Positions 19,060 through 27,204 of a DNA stretch of 64,000 bases are shown in pieces. Location of the stretch: NCBI RefSeq assembly GCF_018403265.1, contig NZ_BOSI01000002.1, positions 558,001 to 622,000 on the forward strand, written 5' to 3'. Both the position numbers and the translations under genes were made by a program. Positions within the stretch are counted from its first letter, which is position 1; each line of letters opens with the position of its first letter. The stretch comes from Paenibacillus sp. J31TS4. GTDB taxonomy: Bacteria > Bacillota > Bacilli > Paenibacillales > NBRC-103111. The notes under the pieces are model-generated. The model searched no databases and was not told where the DNA came from. It saw only the letters and a list, made by a program, of their open reading frames with translations.

Positions 19060-19122
19060 TGCACCCCAGGAACCCATTGGCTAAACCTAGCAGGTTTAGC
19101 CAATATCGATTCTAAGGGTGCA
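19060..19122 (-). repeat. Nested inverted repeat, probable two-tier terminator
   Basis: Inner stem: TTGGCTAAACCT (19077-19088) with AGGTTTAGCCAA (19092-19103), a perfect 12-bp stem with a 3-base loop. Outer stem: TGCACCC (19060-19066) with GGGTGCA (19116-19122). Read on the minus strand the outer stem is followed at once by TTTTTTC (19059-19053). It lies 95 bp after the stop of the secreted propeller gene. Confidence 0.75.
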
Positions 19123-19216
19123 CGCCATTGGGTCTCATGGTACGTCGTCTGTCTTGCAGGCAGGCATCAGGCTGGGTTCGGACCGTTAGTCAAATTCGCT
19201 TGTCCGCTAATGTGCC

Positions 19217-22200
19217 TTACTTGCCGTCCGAACCGTTAGGCGTCAGCCGCGGGGAAGCGCTGTACAGCTGGCCGTCGCGGTAAGCGTACAGCCGTAGCGT
19301 CTCTTCCCGGCCGGGAAGCGCAAGGTGCAGCTTGTATTCATAGCCGCCCTTGCCGGAGCCGACCGGACTCAACGTATCCAGCGCGAGCTCGGCAACCTTC
19401 TCGCCGGCTCCGTTTCGGGCTTCCACCGTAACCGTGTGACCGGCTTGCGGCTCAGGGAACAGCAGGCTGCCGTTCACGATGCCCCCTTTGTTGAAGACGA
19501 GCTTGCCGAAGCTGTCGCCCGCGACGGTGACGGTGACCGGTGCCGCTTCGACTGTCCGCCCGTCCAGCGTGATGGATGCGCGGATCGTCGCCGAGCCGCG
19601 GCTGAGCGCCTTCACCGTTCCGTTCTCGACGGCCGCAACCGACGGGTTATCCGACGTATAAGCGATCGAAGCTCCTCCGAGCTCGGCGGTCAATCCGTTC
19701 ACGAGCTTGACGGCCGGCTCCAACGCTGTCGTATCGCCGACGCCGAGCGAGGGCTGCTTCAGGCTGAGGGAGGCGCTGTCGATACGCACGGGAATTTTAT
19801 AAAGCTTCGACCCTTGGGCGTAATAAATGCTGCCGTCCTCGCCGAGCGTCATCAGGTTGACCGTGCCGTCCACGACCTTCTCGGCTCTCAGGTCGGCGGG
19901 ATCGACGGCATAGAGCTGCCGGCCGATCGTCGAATACAGCAGGCCGTCCTTGCCCCAGCGCAAGTAATACGGCCGGAATTTGCTTGTCGTGTAGGCGGTT
20001 GTCGTCACCTTTTTGCTCTTCACGACCTCAAGCGTATCCGGGCGAAGCGCGAACAGGTAGGCGTTATAGCCGCCTTCCTCCGTTCCTTTCGGGTCGATCG
20101 TGCTGTCCAGAATGCCCCACAGCAGACCGTCCGGCCCGAACGCCAATTCCCCGATGTGCCGGATGCGGCCCGTCATGCCGGGAATGTCCGGCTTGAGCGT
20201 GCGGGTCACCCGTTTGGCAGCCGTATCGAATACGAACATCTTGCCTTCCGGATCCGCGATTTCGCTGCCGAGGCCGCCGTTCGGCGACGTGCCGCCGTAG
20301 ACTAGGCCGTCCCGGTAAGCGAGGCCGAACAAGCTTTGGTTCGGCACGAGGTTCCGGAACGTCTCGTAGGTAACGCCGGTGACCGTGCCGTCGGTTCCTT
20401 TGGTCTCCTGCAGAATGGTGAGGGCGCCGCCCAGCTCGCCGTAGCCCGGGAACGTGCCGATGAACAGCTTGTCGTCCCCGCTCGTCATTGTGAACGGACG
20501 GTCCTGGAACTCCTCGATGTCCGCGGCGAGGCCCGGATTGGCCGCTTCGAATTCGTTGTACGCGAGCGGCTTGGTCATGTCCAGCCGGTACATGCGGGCT
20601 CCGCTGTACGTGCCGAAGTAGACGATGCCGTTCAGGAAGCCGATGCCTTCGGGCTGGTGGAATTGCTTGTTGTTGTACAGAAACTCGCCCGTATGGGTAT
20701 TGTAGATACTCATGCCGCGCTGGTAGCCGCCCGAATAGACATACCCGCCCTGTGCTTCAAGCGCGTTGATCTGGGTCGGGGAGGTCGGCAGATCGGCCGC
20801 GTGCTCCTCGTACCGGTTCGTCACCGGATCGTACAGGAACGACTCGCCGAACGCCGCCATGCCGGCGAGCACCGGATGCCCGGCGAACGTGCCGGTGGAC
20901 GGCGTGATCCACGCATGGCTCTTGATGGCCGTATCGTCCGGCAGCTCCGGGATGCCCTCCACCTTGGCGATCGTGTTCGTCTGCATGTTATAAGTGAACA
21001 GCTCGCCCTTCAGCTTGTAATAGATCAGCTCCGGCTGAAAGGGAGACGGCGGGGAGATCTTGGTTTGGAACGTAATTGTGTTGAGCAGCTCGTGGGTCTG
21101 CTCGTCGATCACGTAGAGCGTTTCCCCGCTGTAGGCGAACAGCTTGCCTCCGTAGACGTCGACATCGGAGATCGTCTTGACCGTGCCGGAGACGCCGGGG
21201 ATCGGGATTTCCGTAATCTGCTCGGTCTGCCGGTCGAACCGCATCAGGTGAGCGTTCGTCCCGATGCCGACATAGACGTAGCGGTCGGTCACGCCGAGGC
21301 CGCGGGCGTACTGCTGGCCGGATTTCATGACTCCGAGATCGCGGAAAGTCCCGGAAGCGATATCGTACTCGAACACGCGGCCGAGATTCGTCGCGGAATA
21401 GGTGGAGCCGTACAGCTTGCCGTCGCTGCTCGCCTTCAGGTCGAACACTTGCTTGTTTGACGGATTGGCGCCGAGCGCCTCGATCCGCTTTTCCTTAACA
21501 AGATACCGGTACAAATTGCCGTTCGTGCTGAAATAGACGTTGCCGTCGGACGCTTTGGTCACGGCCCAGATGACGTCCGAGGAGCCGGCGATCGGCTGGC
21601 TGAACTTGATGGCGCCGGTGACGGCGTCCACCACATGGAACGAGACGGGGGAACCGACCGTCGACACGTACTGCTCGACCGACCCGTCCGGGCCCATTCC
21701 GTAGGCGGCGGATTGAGACAGCGCATAATTGACGGCGTCTCCGATGGCGACCGGAGCGTCATAGGGCAGCGGGAGGGGGGCCACGGGCTTCTTCCTTTCA
21801 AACTTGATCTCATCCACATAAGCGGCGGTGCCGGTGCCGGCGGCGCCCATGTAGAAGGAGAGCTCGGCGTATTCCGCTCCGTCCGGCGCCTTGCCTTCGA
21901 GAGACAGGTCGTTCCACTTGCCGACCGTGTTCAACAGAACGTCGACCGAGGCGATGGGCGCGGAGCTGCCGGATTTTTTGAAGCGGATGTAAGCGCGTAC
22001 GCTTTTGGCCTCGACGAATACTTTGCCGGACAGCCGGTACGTCTCGCCCGCCGTCACGGGAATCGGGGCGCTGTACAGATCGAGCGATTTGGTCGTGCTG
22101 TTGTCCACGAGCTTGACGCTGTTCGAGCCGCTAAAAACCCGATCCTGGGCGATCCGAACCTCCAGCCCGTCCGACGGAAGCGCGGGCAGGATGCTCCATC

Positions 22201-22360
22201 CGGGAATCGGCAGCCCCGCAGAGTCTTCGAATCCGGGATTGACGACCGACAGGGGAAGGTAGTCCGCGTCCGCTGCGCGAACAGAAGATACGGGAAGAAC
22301 GAAGGCAGGAACGGCGAGAGCTGCACAAAGAGCGGCCGAGACGGTTTGTTTCCACTTCAC
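19217..22360 (-). CDS. Secreted beta-propeller protein with carbohydrate-binding-like and Big2-like domains
   Basis: 1047 residues. GTG start 10 bases after AAAGGAGGAA on the minus strand. A signal peptide covers residues 1-29 (ends SSVRAADA). Residues ~35-190 resemble a CBM4/9-type jelly-roll (NPGFEDSAG, AGETYRLSGKVFVEAKS, AYVDEIKFER). A multi-bladed propeller covers ~205-860, closely related to the cytoplasmic 641-residue protein. A Big2-like domain follows (LSRGSATIRASITLDG) and then a final beta domain. It has no cell-wall anchor. It diverges from the GntR-SBP regulator, which probably controls it. Likely binds or senses a polysaccharide outside the cell; activity unknown. Confidence 0.82.
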   Translation of the reverse strand: MKWKQTVSAALCAALAVPAFVLPVSSVRAADADYLPLSVVNPGFEDSAGLPIPGWSILPALPSDGLEVRIAQDRVFSGSNSVKLVDNSTTKSLDLYSAPIPVTAGETYRLSGKVFVEAKSVRAYIRFKKSGSSAPIASVDVLLNTVGKWNDLSLEGKAPDGAEYAELSFYMGAAGTGTAAYVDEIKFERKKPVAPLPLPYDAPVAIGDAVNYALSQSAAYGMGPDGSVEQYVSTVGSPVSFHVVDAVTGAIKFSQPIAGSSDVIWAVTKASDGNVYFSTNGNLYRYLVKEKRIEALGANPSNKQVFDLKASSDGKLYGSTYSATNLGRVFEYDIASGTFRDLGVMKSGQQYARGLGVTDRYVYVGIGTNAHLMRFDRQTEQITEIPIPGVSGTVKTISDVDVYGGKLFAYSGETLYVIDEQTHELLNTITFQTKISPPSPFQPELIYYKLKGELFTYNMQTNTIAKVEGIPELPDDTAIKSHAWITPSTGTFAGHPVLAGMAAFGESFLYDPVTNRYEEHAADLPTSPTQINALEAQGGYVYSGGYQRGMSIYNTHTGEFLYNNKQFHQPEGIGFLNGIVYFGTYSGARMYRLDMTKPLAYNEFEAANPGLAADIEEFQDRPFTMTSGDDKLFIGTFPGYGELGGALTILQETKGTDGTVTGVTYETFRNLVPNQSLFGLAYRDGLVYGGTSPNGGLGSEIADPEGKMFVFDTAAKRVTRTLKPDIPGMTGRIRHIGELAFGPDGLLWGILDSTIDPKGTEEGGYNAYLFALRPDTLEVVKSKKVTTTAYTTSKFRPYYLRWGKDGLLYSTIGRQLYAVDPADLRAEKVVDGTVNLMTLGEDGSIYYAQGSKLYKIPVRIDSASLSLKQPSLGVGDTTALEPAVKLVNGLTAELGGASIAYTSDNPSVAAVENGTVKALSRGSATIRASITLDGRTVEAAPVTVTVAGDSFGKLVFNKGGIVNGSLLFPEPQAGHTVTVEARNGAGEKVAELALDTLSPVGSGKGGYEYKLHLALPGREETLRLYAYRDGQLYSASPRLTPNGSDGK

Positions 22361-22433
22361 GTTTAAGGTTCCTCCTTTATTTCGCCTAGAAAAGAAGGTA
22401 GCACTTTACTCCTTCCTGTTCTGAGCGATATAA

Positions 22434-22462
22434 TTGACTATGCATCTAGCCTAATTGCTAAT
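22434..22462 (+). promoter_or_regulatory. Promoter of the GntR-SBP gene
   Basis: TTGACT (22434-22439), 17-bp spacer, GCTAAT (22457-22462). It overlaps the opposite promoter of the propeller gene. Confidence 0.5.
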
Positions 22463-22476
22463 GAATGCGCTGTCAA
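22448..22476 (-). promoter_or_regulatory. Promoter of the secreted propeller gene
   Basis: On the minus strand TTGACA (22476-22471), 17-bp spacer, TAGGCT (22453-22448), 88 bases before the GTG start. Confidence 0.6.
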
Positions 22477-22621
22477 TTGCAAGTTGCGCATCAATTCCGA
22501 ATATTATATCGCCTAGTTAAAAGGCTGAGAAAAAGCGTAATGTCTCCAGCATCGGTTGCCGATCTAGTCTCTCTAGGATTGCGTACGGAAATGGACAGAC
22601 GGTCAGGAAGGAGAGACGGCT

Positions 22622-24166
22622 ATGGCTCGTATAAGCCGTGTAGTGATGGAAGCCCGGGTCCGCGAGCTGCTGGACAGTCTGCGGAACGACCTGGAAGAAG
22701 GACGGCTCCGTCCGGGCGGTTATTTGCCGTCCGAGGTGGAGCTGGGCGCGGCGTTCCGGCTCAGCAAGGAGTCGGTCCGCAAAGCGCTGGACGAGCTTGT
22801 GGCCGAAGGGCGCATCGAGAAAATCCGCCGGGTCGGCAACAAAGTGACGGAGCGAGGGGGAGAGACCCCGCTGCAGGGGAAGAAGGGCGAGCCGGCTCCG
22901 GCCGAAAAATTCGCTCCCCGCGGCGGAGGAGCCGCCGCCGCAGGCGGCAAGCATACGTGGACGACGGATGACGAGGCCAAGGACAGGGAAGCGTCCCGGG
23001 CGGTGCCAGAAGCAGTAGCCTCCGGCAGAGCAGCGACTGTCGGAGCGGAGACGCGCACCCGCCTGCGGCTGGCGTATCATCCGCTTCTGGAGAAGGAGGC
23101 GGCGCTGCCCGAGCTGGCCGCCCGATTCGAGGCGCGCCACCCCGGCTGTACGGTGGAGCTGCTGCCGACTCCTTTCCCGCATGCGTACGCCGAGCACGGC
23201 CTGGCGGATGTGTTCACGCTGAGCGCTTGGGATGCCCTCAAACTGCGGGACCGCGACCCTGCTCTATCGCTGCTGGGAGAGGTGCCGGAGACGAACGCCG
23301 CGCATCCCAAGCTGCTATCGCCGTTCCGGGACAGCGGCGGTAGAGTCGCCGCGGCTCCCCTTATCTATTCGCCGGTCGTGCTCTGCTACAATCGGGATCA
23401 CTTCCGGGAGGCGGGCGTGGAGGAGCCGGAGGCGGACTGGACATGGTATTCGCTGCTCAGGGCGGCCCGTCATCTCTCCCGGACGCTCGACGTATGGGGC
23501 TTCGCCGTCCATATTCAATCGGTTAACCGCTGGCCCGTCTTCCTGCTGCAGAACGGCTTCCGGTTCCGCCAGGAAGAGGGAAAGCGCGCATCGGACGATC
23601 CGGCGCTGTGGGAAAGCCTGCGGCTGCCCCGGGACCTGCTGCATCAGCAGAGACGTCCGCAGCCACTGCTGACCGAGAACGATTCGGACGTGGAACGGTG
23701 GTTCCGCGAAGGCAAGGCGTCGATGATCATGACGACCTACTTCGGCCTGAACGGGCTGCTTTCGTCTAATCTCCGCTATGGAATCGCTCCGCTCCCGCGG
23801 CTTCGGACGGCGGATACGCTCCTTCTCGTCACCGGTCTCGCCATCCGCCGGGGCACGGAAGCCGCAGAAGAGGCGGCGGAGCTCGTCCGCTTCCTGTGCG
23901 GCGAGGAAGCGCAGACCGGGATTCGGCGGGAGACGCTGTCGCCGCCGGCGCATCCGGCCGCCCAGCGGCTGGCGGAGGGGCTGCGGGGGAACCGTCCCGA
24001 AGCGGCGCCTGTGCTTGACAAACTGTGGCCGGATTGCCGGGAATACGGCGACCTGCGCCTAGGCGCCGCCGTGCTGGAGGCGGTCCGGGAGGAGCTCAAG
24101 GCGTACTGGTCCCGGCTGGAGGACGAAGGGGAGGCGAGCGAGCGGCTCGAGCATCTGGGCTTGTAG
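22622..24166 (+). CDS. GntR-type winged helix fused to a solute-binding-protein-like sensor
   Basis: 514 residues, cytoplasmic. Residues 1-75 form a GntR winged helix-turn-helix (LRPGGYLPSEVELGAAFRLS, then KESVRKALDELVAEGRIEKI). A 65-residue Gly/Ala/Lys-rich linker follows. Residues ~140-500 resemble an ABC-type extracellular sugar-binding protein (family 1): RFEARHPGCTVELL, ADVFTLSAWDALKL, SPVVLCYNRDHFREAGVEEP, and a C-terminal lobe with FREGKASMIMTTYFGL. There is no signal peptide or lipobox, so the binding domain most likely senses an intracellular ligand. ATG at 22622 lies 8 bases after AAGGAG. Divergent from the secreted propeller gene and likely its regulator. Confidence 0.85.
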   Translation: MARISRVVMEARVRELLDSLRNDLEEGRLRPGGYLPSEVELGAAFRLSKESVRKALDELVAEGRIEKIRRVGNKVTERGGETPLQGKKGEPAPAEKFAPRGGGAAAAGGKHTWTTDDEAKDREASRAVPEAVASGRAATVGAETRTRLRLAYHPLLEKEAALPELAARFEARHPGCTVELLPTPFPHAYAEHGLADVFTLSAWDALKLRDRDPALSLLGEVPETNAAHPKLLSPFRDSGGRVAAAPLIYSPVVLCYNRDHFREAGVEEPEADWTWYSLLRAARHLSRTLDVWGFAVHIQSVNRWPVFLLQNGFRFRQEEGKRASDDPALWESLRLPRDLLHQQRRPQPLLTENDSDVERWFREGKASMIMTTYFGLNGLLSSNLRYGIAPLPRLRTADTLLLVTGLAIRRGTEAAEEAAELVRFLCGEEAQTGIRRETLSPPAHPAAQRLAEGLRGNRPEAAPVLDKLWPDCREYGDLRLGAAVLEAVREELKAYWSRLEDEGEASERLEHLGL

Positions 24167-24262
24167 CGGAGTGTAGTCTCCCGGGCACAGGGGGAGGCAT
24201 AGCAAGCCGCTTCTCCGTATGCTAAGATAGAGTCTGAGCAAGCTAATCGCAACGGCTGCACA

Positions 24263-24292
24263 GGGCCGCTCCCGCCGGAGCGGCCCCTTCTC
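24263..24292 (+). terminator. Possible terminator after the GntR-SBP gene
   Basis: Perfect 9-bp stem GGGCCGCTC (24263-24271) with GAGCGGCCC (24278-24286); only CTTCTC follows, so the U-run is weak. Confidence 0.5.
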
Positions 24293-24348
24293 GCTAAGGA
24301 GGAGCCGCAGCCGGCTGCGTACGGAACCTGTTAGGGAGGCTTATGGAA

Positions 24349-25545
24349 ATGGACTTGTTTGACCGTGTCATTGAACGGAGAAACACCGATTGCGAGAAGT
24401 GGGACGGGCTCGAGCAGCTGTTCGGCGCGCCCGATGCGCTGCCGATGTGGGTAGCGGATATGGATTTTGCGGCGCCGGAGCCTGTGCTCGAGGCGCTCCG
24501 TGCGAAGATCGACCATGGCGTGCTTGGCTATACGCGCCGAACGGACGCTTATCTGGAGGCGGTCGCGGGCTGGATGGCCGAGCGGCACGGCTGGCCGGTC
24601 GAGAAGGAATGGATCGTATTCTGTCCGGGCGTAGTCCCCGCCCTTAACCTGATCGTGCAGGCGTTCACCGAGCCCGGAGACAAGGTCGTCATCCAGACGC
24701 CGGTGTACCCGCCTTTTTACAACGTAGTCAAGAACCACGGACGGGAGCTTGTGCTGAATCCGCTGCGCAAAAACGGCGACCGCTACGAAATGGATCTGGA
24801 CGATCTGGAGAGCAAGCTGGACGACAAGGTGAAGCTGCTCATTCTGTGCAGCCCGCATAACCCGGTGGGCCGGGTATGGACCCGGGAGGAGCTGGAGCGT
24901 CTCGCCGAGCTGAGCGAGAAGCACGGTTTCCTGGTGGCGTCGGACGAAATCCACGCCGATCTGGTGTATGCTCCTCATACGCATACTCCGTTCGCGAACA
25001 TCTCCGAGTGGTCCAAGCGCCGGACCATCGTCTGCACCGCCCCGAGCAAGACGTTCAACATCGCCGGGTTGAACACCGCCAACATGATCATCCCGGATAA
25101 GGAGCTCCGCGATAGGTTCGCCCGCGAGGTGGCCAAATACTCGCTCGGCTCGATCACGCCTACGGGTCACGCGGCGACGATAGCCGCTTACCGCGAGGGT
25201 GGTCCCTGGCTGGACGCGCTCTTGGCCTACCTGCAGCAGAATATCGATTACGCACTGGAAGTCGTGGCGAAGGAGCTGCCCGAACTCCGCGCGGTGAAGC
25301 CGGAAGCGACGTATCTGCTGTGGCTGGATTGCCGAGGGCTCGGCATGAGCGTCAAGGAGCTGAACGCGTTTCTGCTGAAGGAAGCCAAGCTGGCGCTTAA
25401 CAACGGCGCCATGTTCGGCACCGATGGAGAAGGGTATGTCCGGATGAATCTCGCCTGTTCCCGTGCAACGGTGAAGGAAGGGATGAACCGGCTCACAGCC
25501 GCCGTCCGGGCGCTCCGGCAGCGGCGGGAGGATTCTCGCAGCTAG
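24349..25545 (+). CDS. MalY/PatB-type PLP-dependent C-S lyase or aminotransferase
   Basis: Fold-type I PLP enzyme, 398 residues, cytoplasmic. The family typically cleaves cystathionine or other cysteine S-conjugates to a thiol, pyruvate and ammonia. Marks: LPMWVADMDFAAPEPV near the start, LGYTRRTDAYLEAV, the cofactor loop LCSPHNPVGRVWT, SDEIHADLVY, and the PLP lysine K234 in APSKTFNIAGLNTANM. ATG at 24349 is 9 bases after AGGGAGG (24333-24339). The ATG at 24343 is also possible but only 3 bases from the site. No sulfur-metabolism neighbour is present, so the physiological substrate is open. Confidence 0.9.
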   Translation: MDLFDRVIERRNTDCEKWDGLEQLFGAPDALPMWVADMDFAAPEPVLEALRAKIDHGVLGYTRRTDAYLEAVAGWMAERHGWPVEKEWIVFCPGVVPALNLIVQAFTEPGDKVVIQTPVYPPFYNVVKNHGRELVLNPLRKNGDRYEMDLDDLESKLDDKVKLLILCSPHNPVGRVWTREELERLAELSEKHGFLVASDEIHADLVYAPHTHTPFANISEWSKRRTIVCTAPSKTFNIAGLNTANMIIPDKELRDRFAREVAKYSLGSITPTGHAATIAAYREGGPWLDALLAYLQQNIDYALEVVAKELPELRAVKPEATYLLWLDCRGLGMSVKELNAFLLKEAKLALNNGAMFGTDGEGYVRMNLACSRATVKEGMNRLTAAVRALRQRREDSRS

Positions 25546-25670
25546 CAAGCCTGTAGGGGAAGAGAAAGGCCGAAGCATATTTTCATAGACCGAGGGATAG
25601 GAATAGTAGGGAGAGACCGGCCCAAACGCCCGCACGGGCCGGCCGGTCCGATGCTAGTCCGGAGGTCCGT

Positions 25671-26855
25671 ATGAAGCATATGCGTTCGGCCTTTTTTGTA
25701 TTGGCGGGGACGGCCGTGATCGGCCTCCTCGGAGCTTGCGAAGCCCCGCTAGGGGAAGGGGAGCGGGCGGCCTGGAGCGGCGCGGCGGCGACGCAGGCGC
25801 CGGCAGGAAGCGGCAGCACGGTGGAGCCGGGAAGCACGGCGAGCGCGGTAGCGACGCAGGCGCCGGCGGGAAGCGGCGGCACGGCGAGCGCAGCGGTGAC
25901 GCAGGCGCCCGCAGGAAGCGGCGGCATGGCCGAGCAGGGCGGCACGGCGAGCGCAGCGGTGACGCAGGCGCCGGCGGGAAGCGGTGGCACGGCCGAGCAG
26001 GGCGTCACGGCGAGCGCGGAGGTGACGCAGGCGCCCGCAGGAAGCGGCGGCACGGCCGAGCAGGGCGGCACGGCGAGCGCGGCAGCGACGCCGGCGCCGG
26101 CGGGAAGCGGCGGCACGGCCGAGCAGGGCGGCACGGCGAGCCCTCCGCCGGTGCGCACCGCTTCGGCGGCGCCCGCCGCCGCACCGGCGAAGGAGCAGAC
26201 CGTCTCGCTCCCCGTGCTGAACTACCACAGCATCGGGCACGAGCCCGGCAATACGCTCGTCCTGCCGCCGGAGAAGCTGGAGCGCCAGATGAAGTATCTG
26301 GCGGACAACGGGTACACGCCCCTAACGCTTGAGGAGTTCCTTCTTATCCTCGAAAGGCGGATGCCGGCCCCTCCCAAGCCCATCCTCCTGACGTTCGATG
26401 ACGGCTATGCCGACAATCACGAGCATGCCATGCCCATTTTGAAGCGGTACGGCTTTCCCGCGGTGCTGTTTCTCTCCCCCGGGTCTGTGGAAGAGGCCGG
26501 CTATCTCGATTGGGAGCAGGCAAAGGAGATGCAGGAGGCCGGCTGGGATATCCAGCCGCACGGTATGACGCATCCGCACCTGCCCCGGCTGCCGGCGGAG
26601 CGGCAGCGGGAAGAGATTGCCGAGGCCGCGAGACTTATCCAGGAGAATCTTGGGACGGAATCGGTCGTCTTTTGCTATCCGTACGGCGAATACAACCGGG
26701 ACACGCTGAAGATTCTGAAGGAGGAAGGCTTCCGGTACGCCTTCACGATTGCGCAGGGCCGGACGACGAGCGCACAGCCGCCGCTGCAGCTCAAGAGGAT
26801 CTATGTAAACGGCAGCCACAGCGTCGAGACGTGGAGCCGGTCGTTCGCTCCCTGA
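25671..26855 (+). CDS. Lipoprotein polysaccharide deacetylase with repetitive linker
   Basis: 394 residues, exported and lipid-anchored: signal with lipobox LLGAC (Cys ~24). Residues ~40-165 are six repeats of about 21 residues (unit TQAPAGSGGTAEQGGTASAAV with variants), a flexible spacer. Residues ~185-390 form a NodB-type deacetylase: LPVLNYHSIG, TFDDGYADN (the two catalytic/metal Asp), HGMTH (metal histidines, H-x3-H) and CYPYGEYN. It likely removes N- or O-acetyl groups from peptidoglycan or another surface glycan at the outer membrane face. GGAGG lies 5 bases before the ATG. No operon partner. Confidence 0.9.
   Translation: MKHMRSAFFVLAGTAVIGLLGACEAPLGEGERAAWSGAAATQAPAGSGSTVEPGSTASAVATQAPAGSGGTASAAVTQAPAGSGGMAEQGGTASAAVTQAPAGSGGTAEQGVTASAEVTQAPAGSGGTAEQGGTASAAATPAPAGSGGTAEQGGTASPPPVRTASAAPAAAPAKEQTVSLPVLNYHSIGHEPGNTLVLPPEKLERQMKYLADNGYTPLTLEEFLLILERRMPAPPKPILLTFDDGYADNHEHAMPILKRYGFPAVLFLSPGSVEEAGYLDWEQAKEMQEAGWDIQPHGMTHPHLPRLPAERQREEIAEAARLIQENLGTESVVFCYPYGEYNRDTLKILKEEGFRYAFTIAQGRTTSAQPPLQLKRIYVNGSHSVETWSRSFAP
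25788..26148 (+). repeat. Coding minisatellite, six units
   Basis: Five 63-bp units and one 45-bp unit, each beginning near ACGCAGGCGCC, in the spacer of the deacetylase lipoprotein. Units differ by a few substitutions; one lacks six codons. Such arrays change length easily by slippage. Confidence 0.85.
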
Positions 26856-26887
26856 TCAGCATCCGGACTCCTAGAGGACGGATGCTG

Positions 26888-27085
26888 CTAACGCGAATGG
26901 CCGGTCCAGACCATGCCCGGCGCTCCCTCAGATCTCCGTCGAAAGCCGTGAGCCTCATAGAATGGCGCCTTGCCTTCTGCGCTGAACAGATGCACCGACA
27001 GCATGCCGCTTTCTTCGCACCAGGTCAGCAGTCTGTGCAGCATCGCGCTTCCGGCCCGCTGTATCTTCATCCCATCCACTCCTAG
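26888..27085 (-). pseudogene. C-terminal remnant of a GNAT acetyltransferase gene
   Basis: The minus-strand frame ending at TAG (26888-26890) reads like the last third of a GNAT-family N-acetyltransferase: GSAMLHRLLTWCEESG (acetyl-CoA-binding helix) and HLFSAEGKAPFYEAHGF (final strands). The part just before this has an altered acetyl-CoA loop, and further upstream no GNAT sequence can be read in any minus-strand frame. AGGAG stands before the ATG at 27070, so a 60-residue peptide could still be made, but a working enzyme is not possible. It is best read as a decayed or 5'-deleted gene. Confidence 0.7.
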
Positions 27086-27204
27086 TCTGATCTTCCAGAC
27101 TTTCTTCTTCTCCGTGCTTCTCCTTTCTCCCTGCCTCTTCTTTCCTTGTCCCCTGTTTTGTGCCACAATGGCGGTACCGACAACTTACGGGAGGGTGAGG
27201 CGCG

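Larger units (their letters stand above)
22425..22512. promoter_or_regulatory. Divergent control region with 10-bp inverted repeat
   Basis: GCGATATAAT (22425-22434) and ATTATATCGC (22503-22512) are exact inverted copies 68 bp apart. They bracket both divergent promoters, a placement suited to repression by looping. An additional direct repeat TCGCCTAG occurs at 22382-22389 and 22509-22516. Likely target of the GntR-type protein encoded next door. Confidence 0.55.

Noticed and set aside
25736-26332. Arg/Gly/His-rich alternative frames in the deacetylase repeat region, and the idea of a CRISPR array
   Set aside because: The repeats are in phase with the deacetylase frame, have unit lengths divisible by three, and contain no unique spacers.
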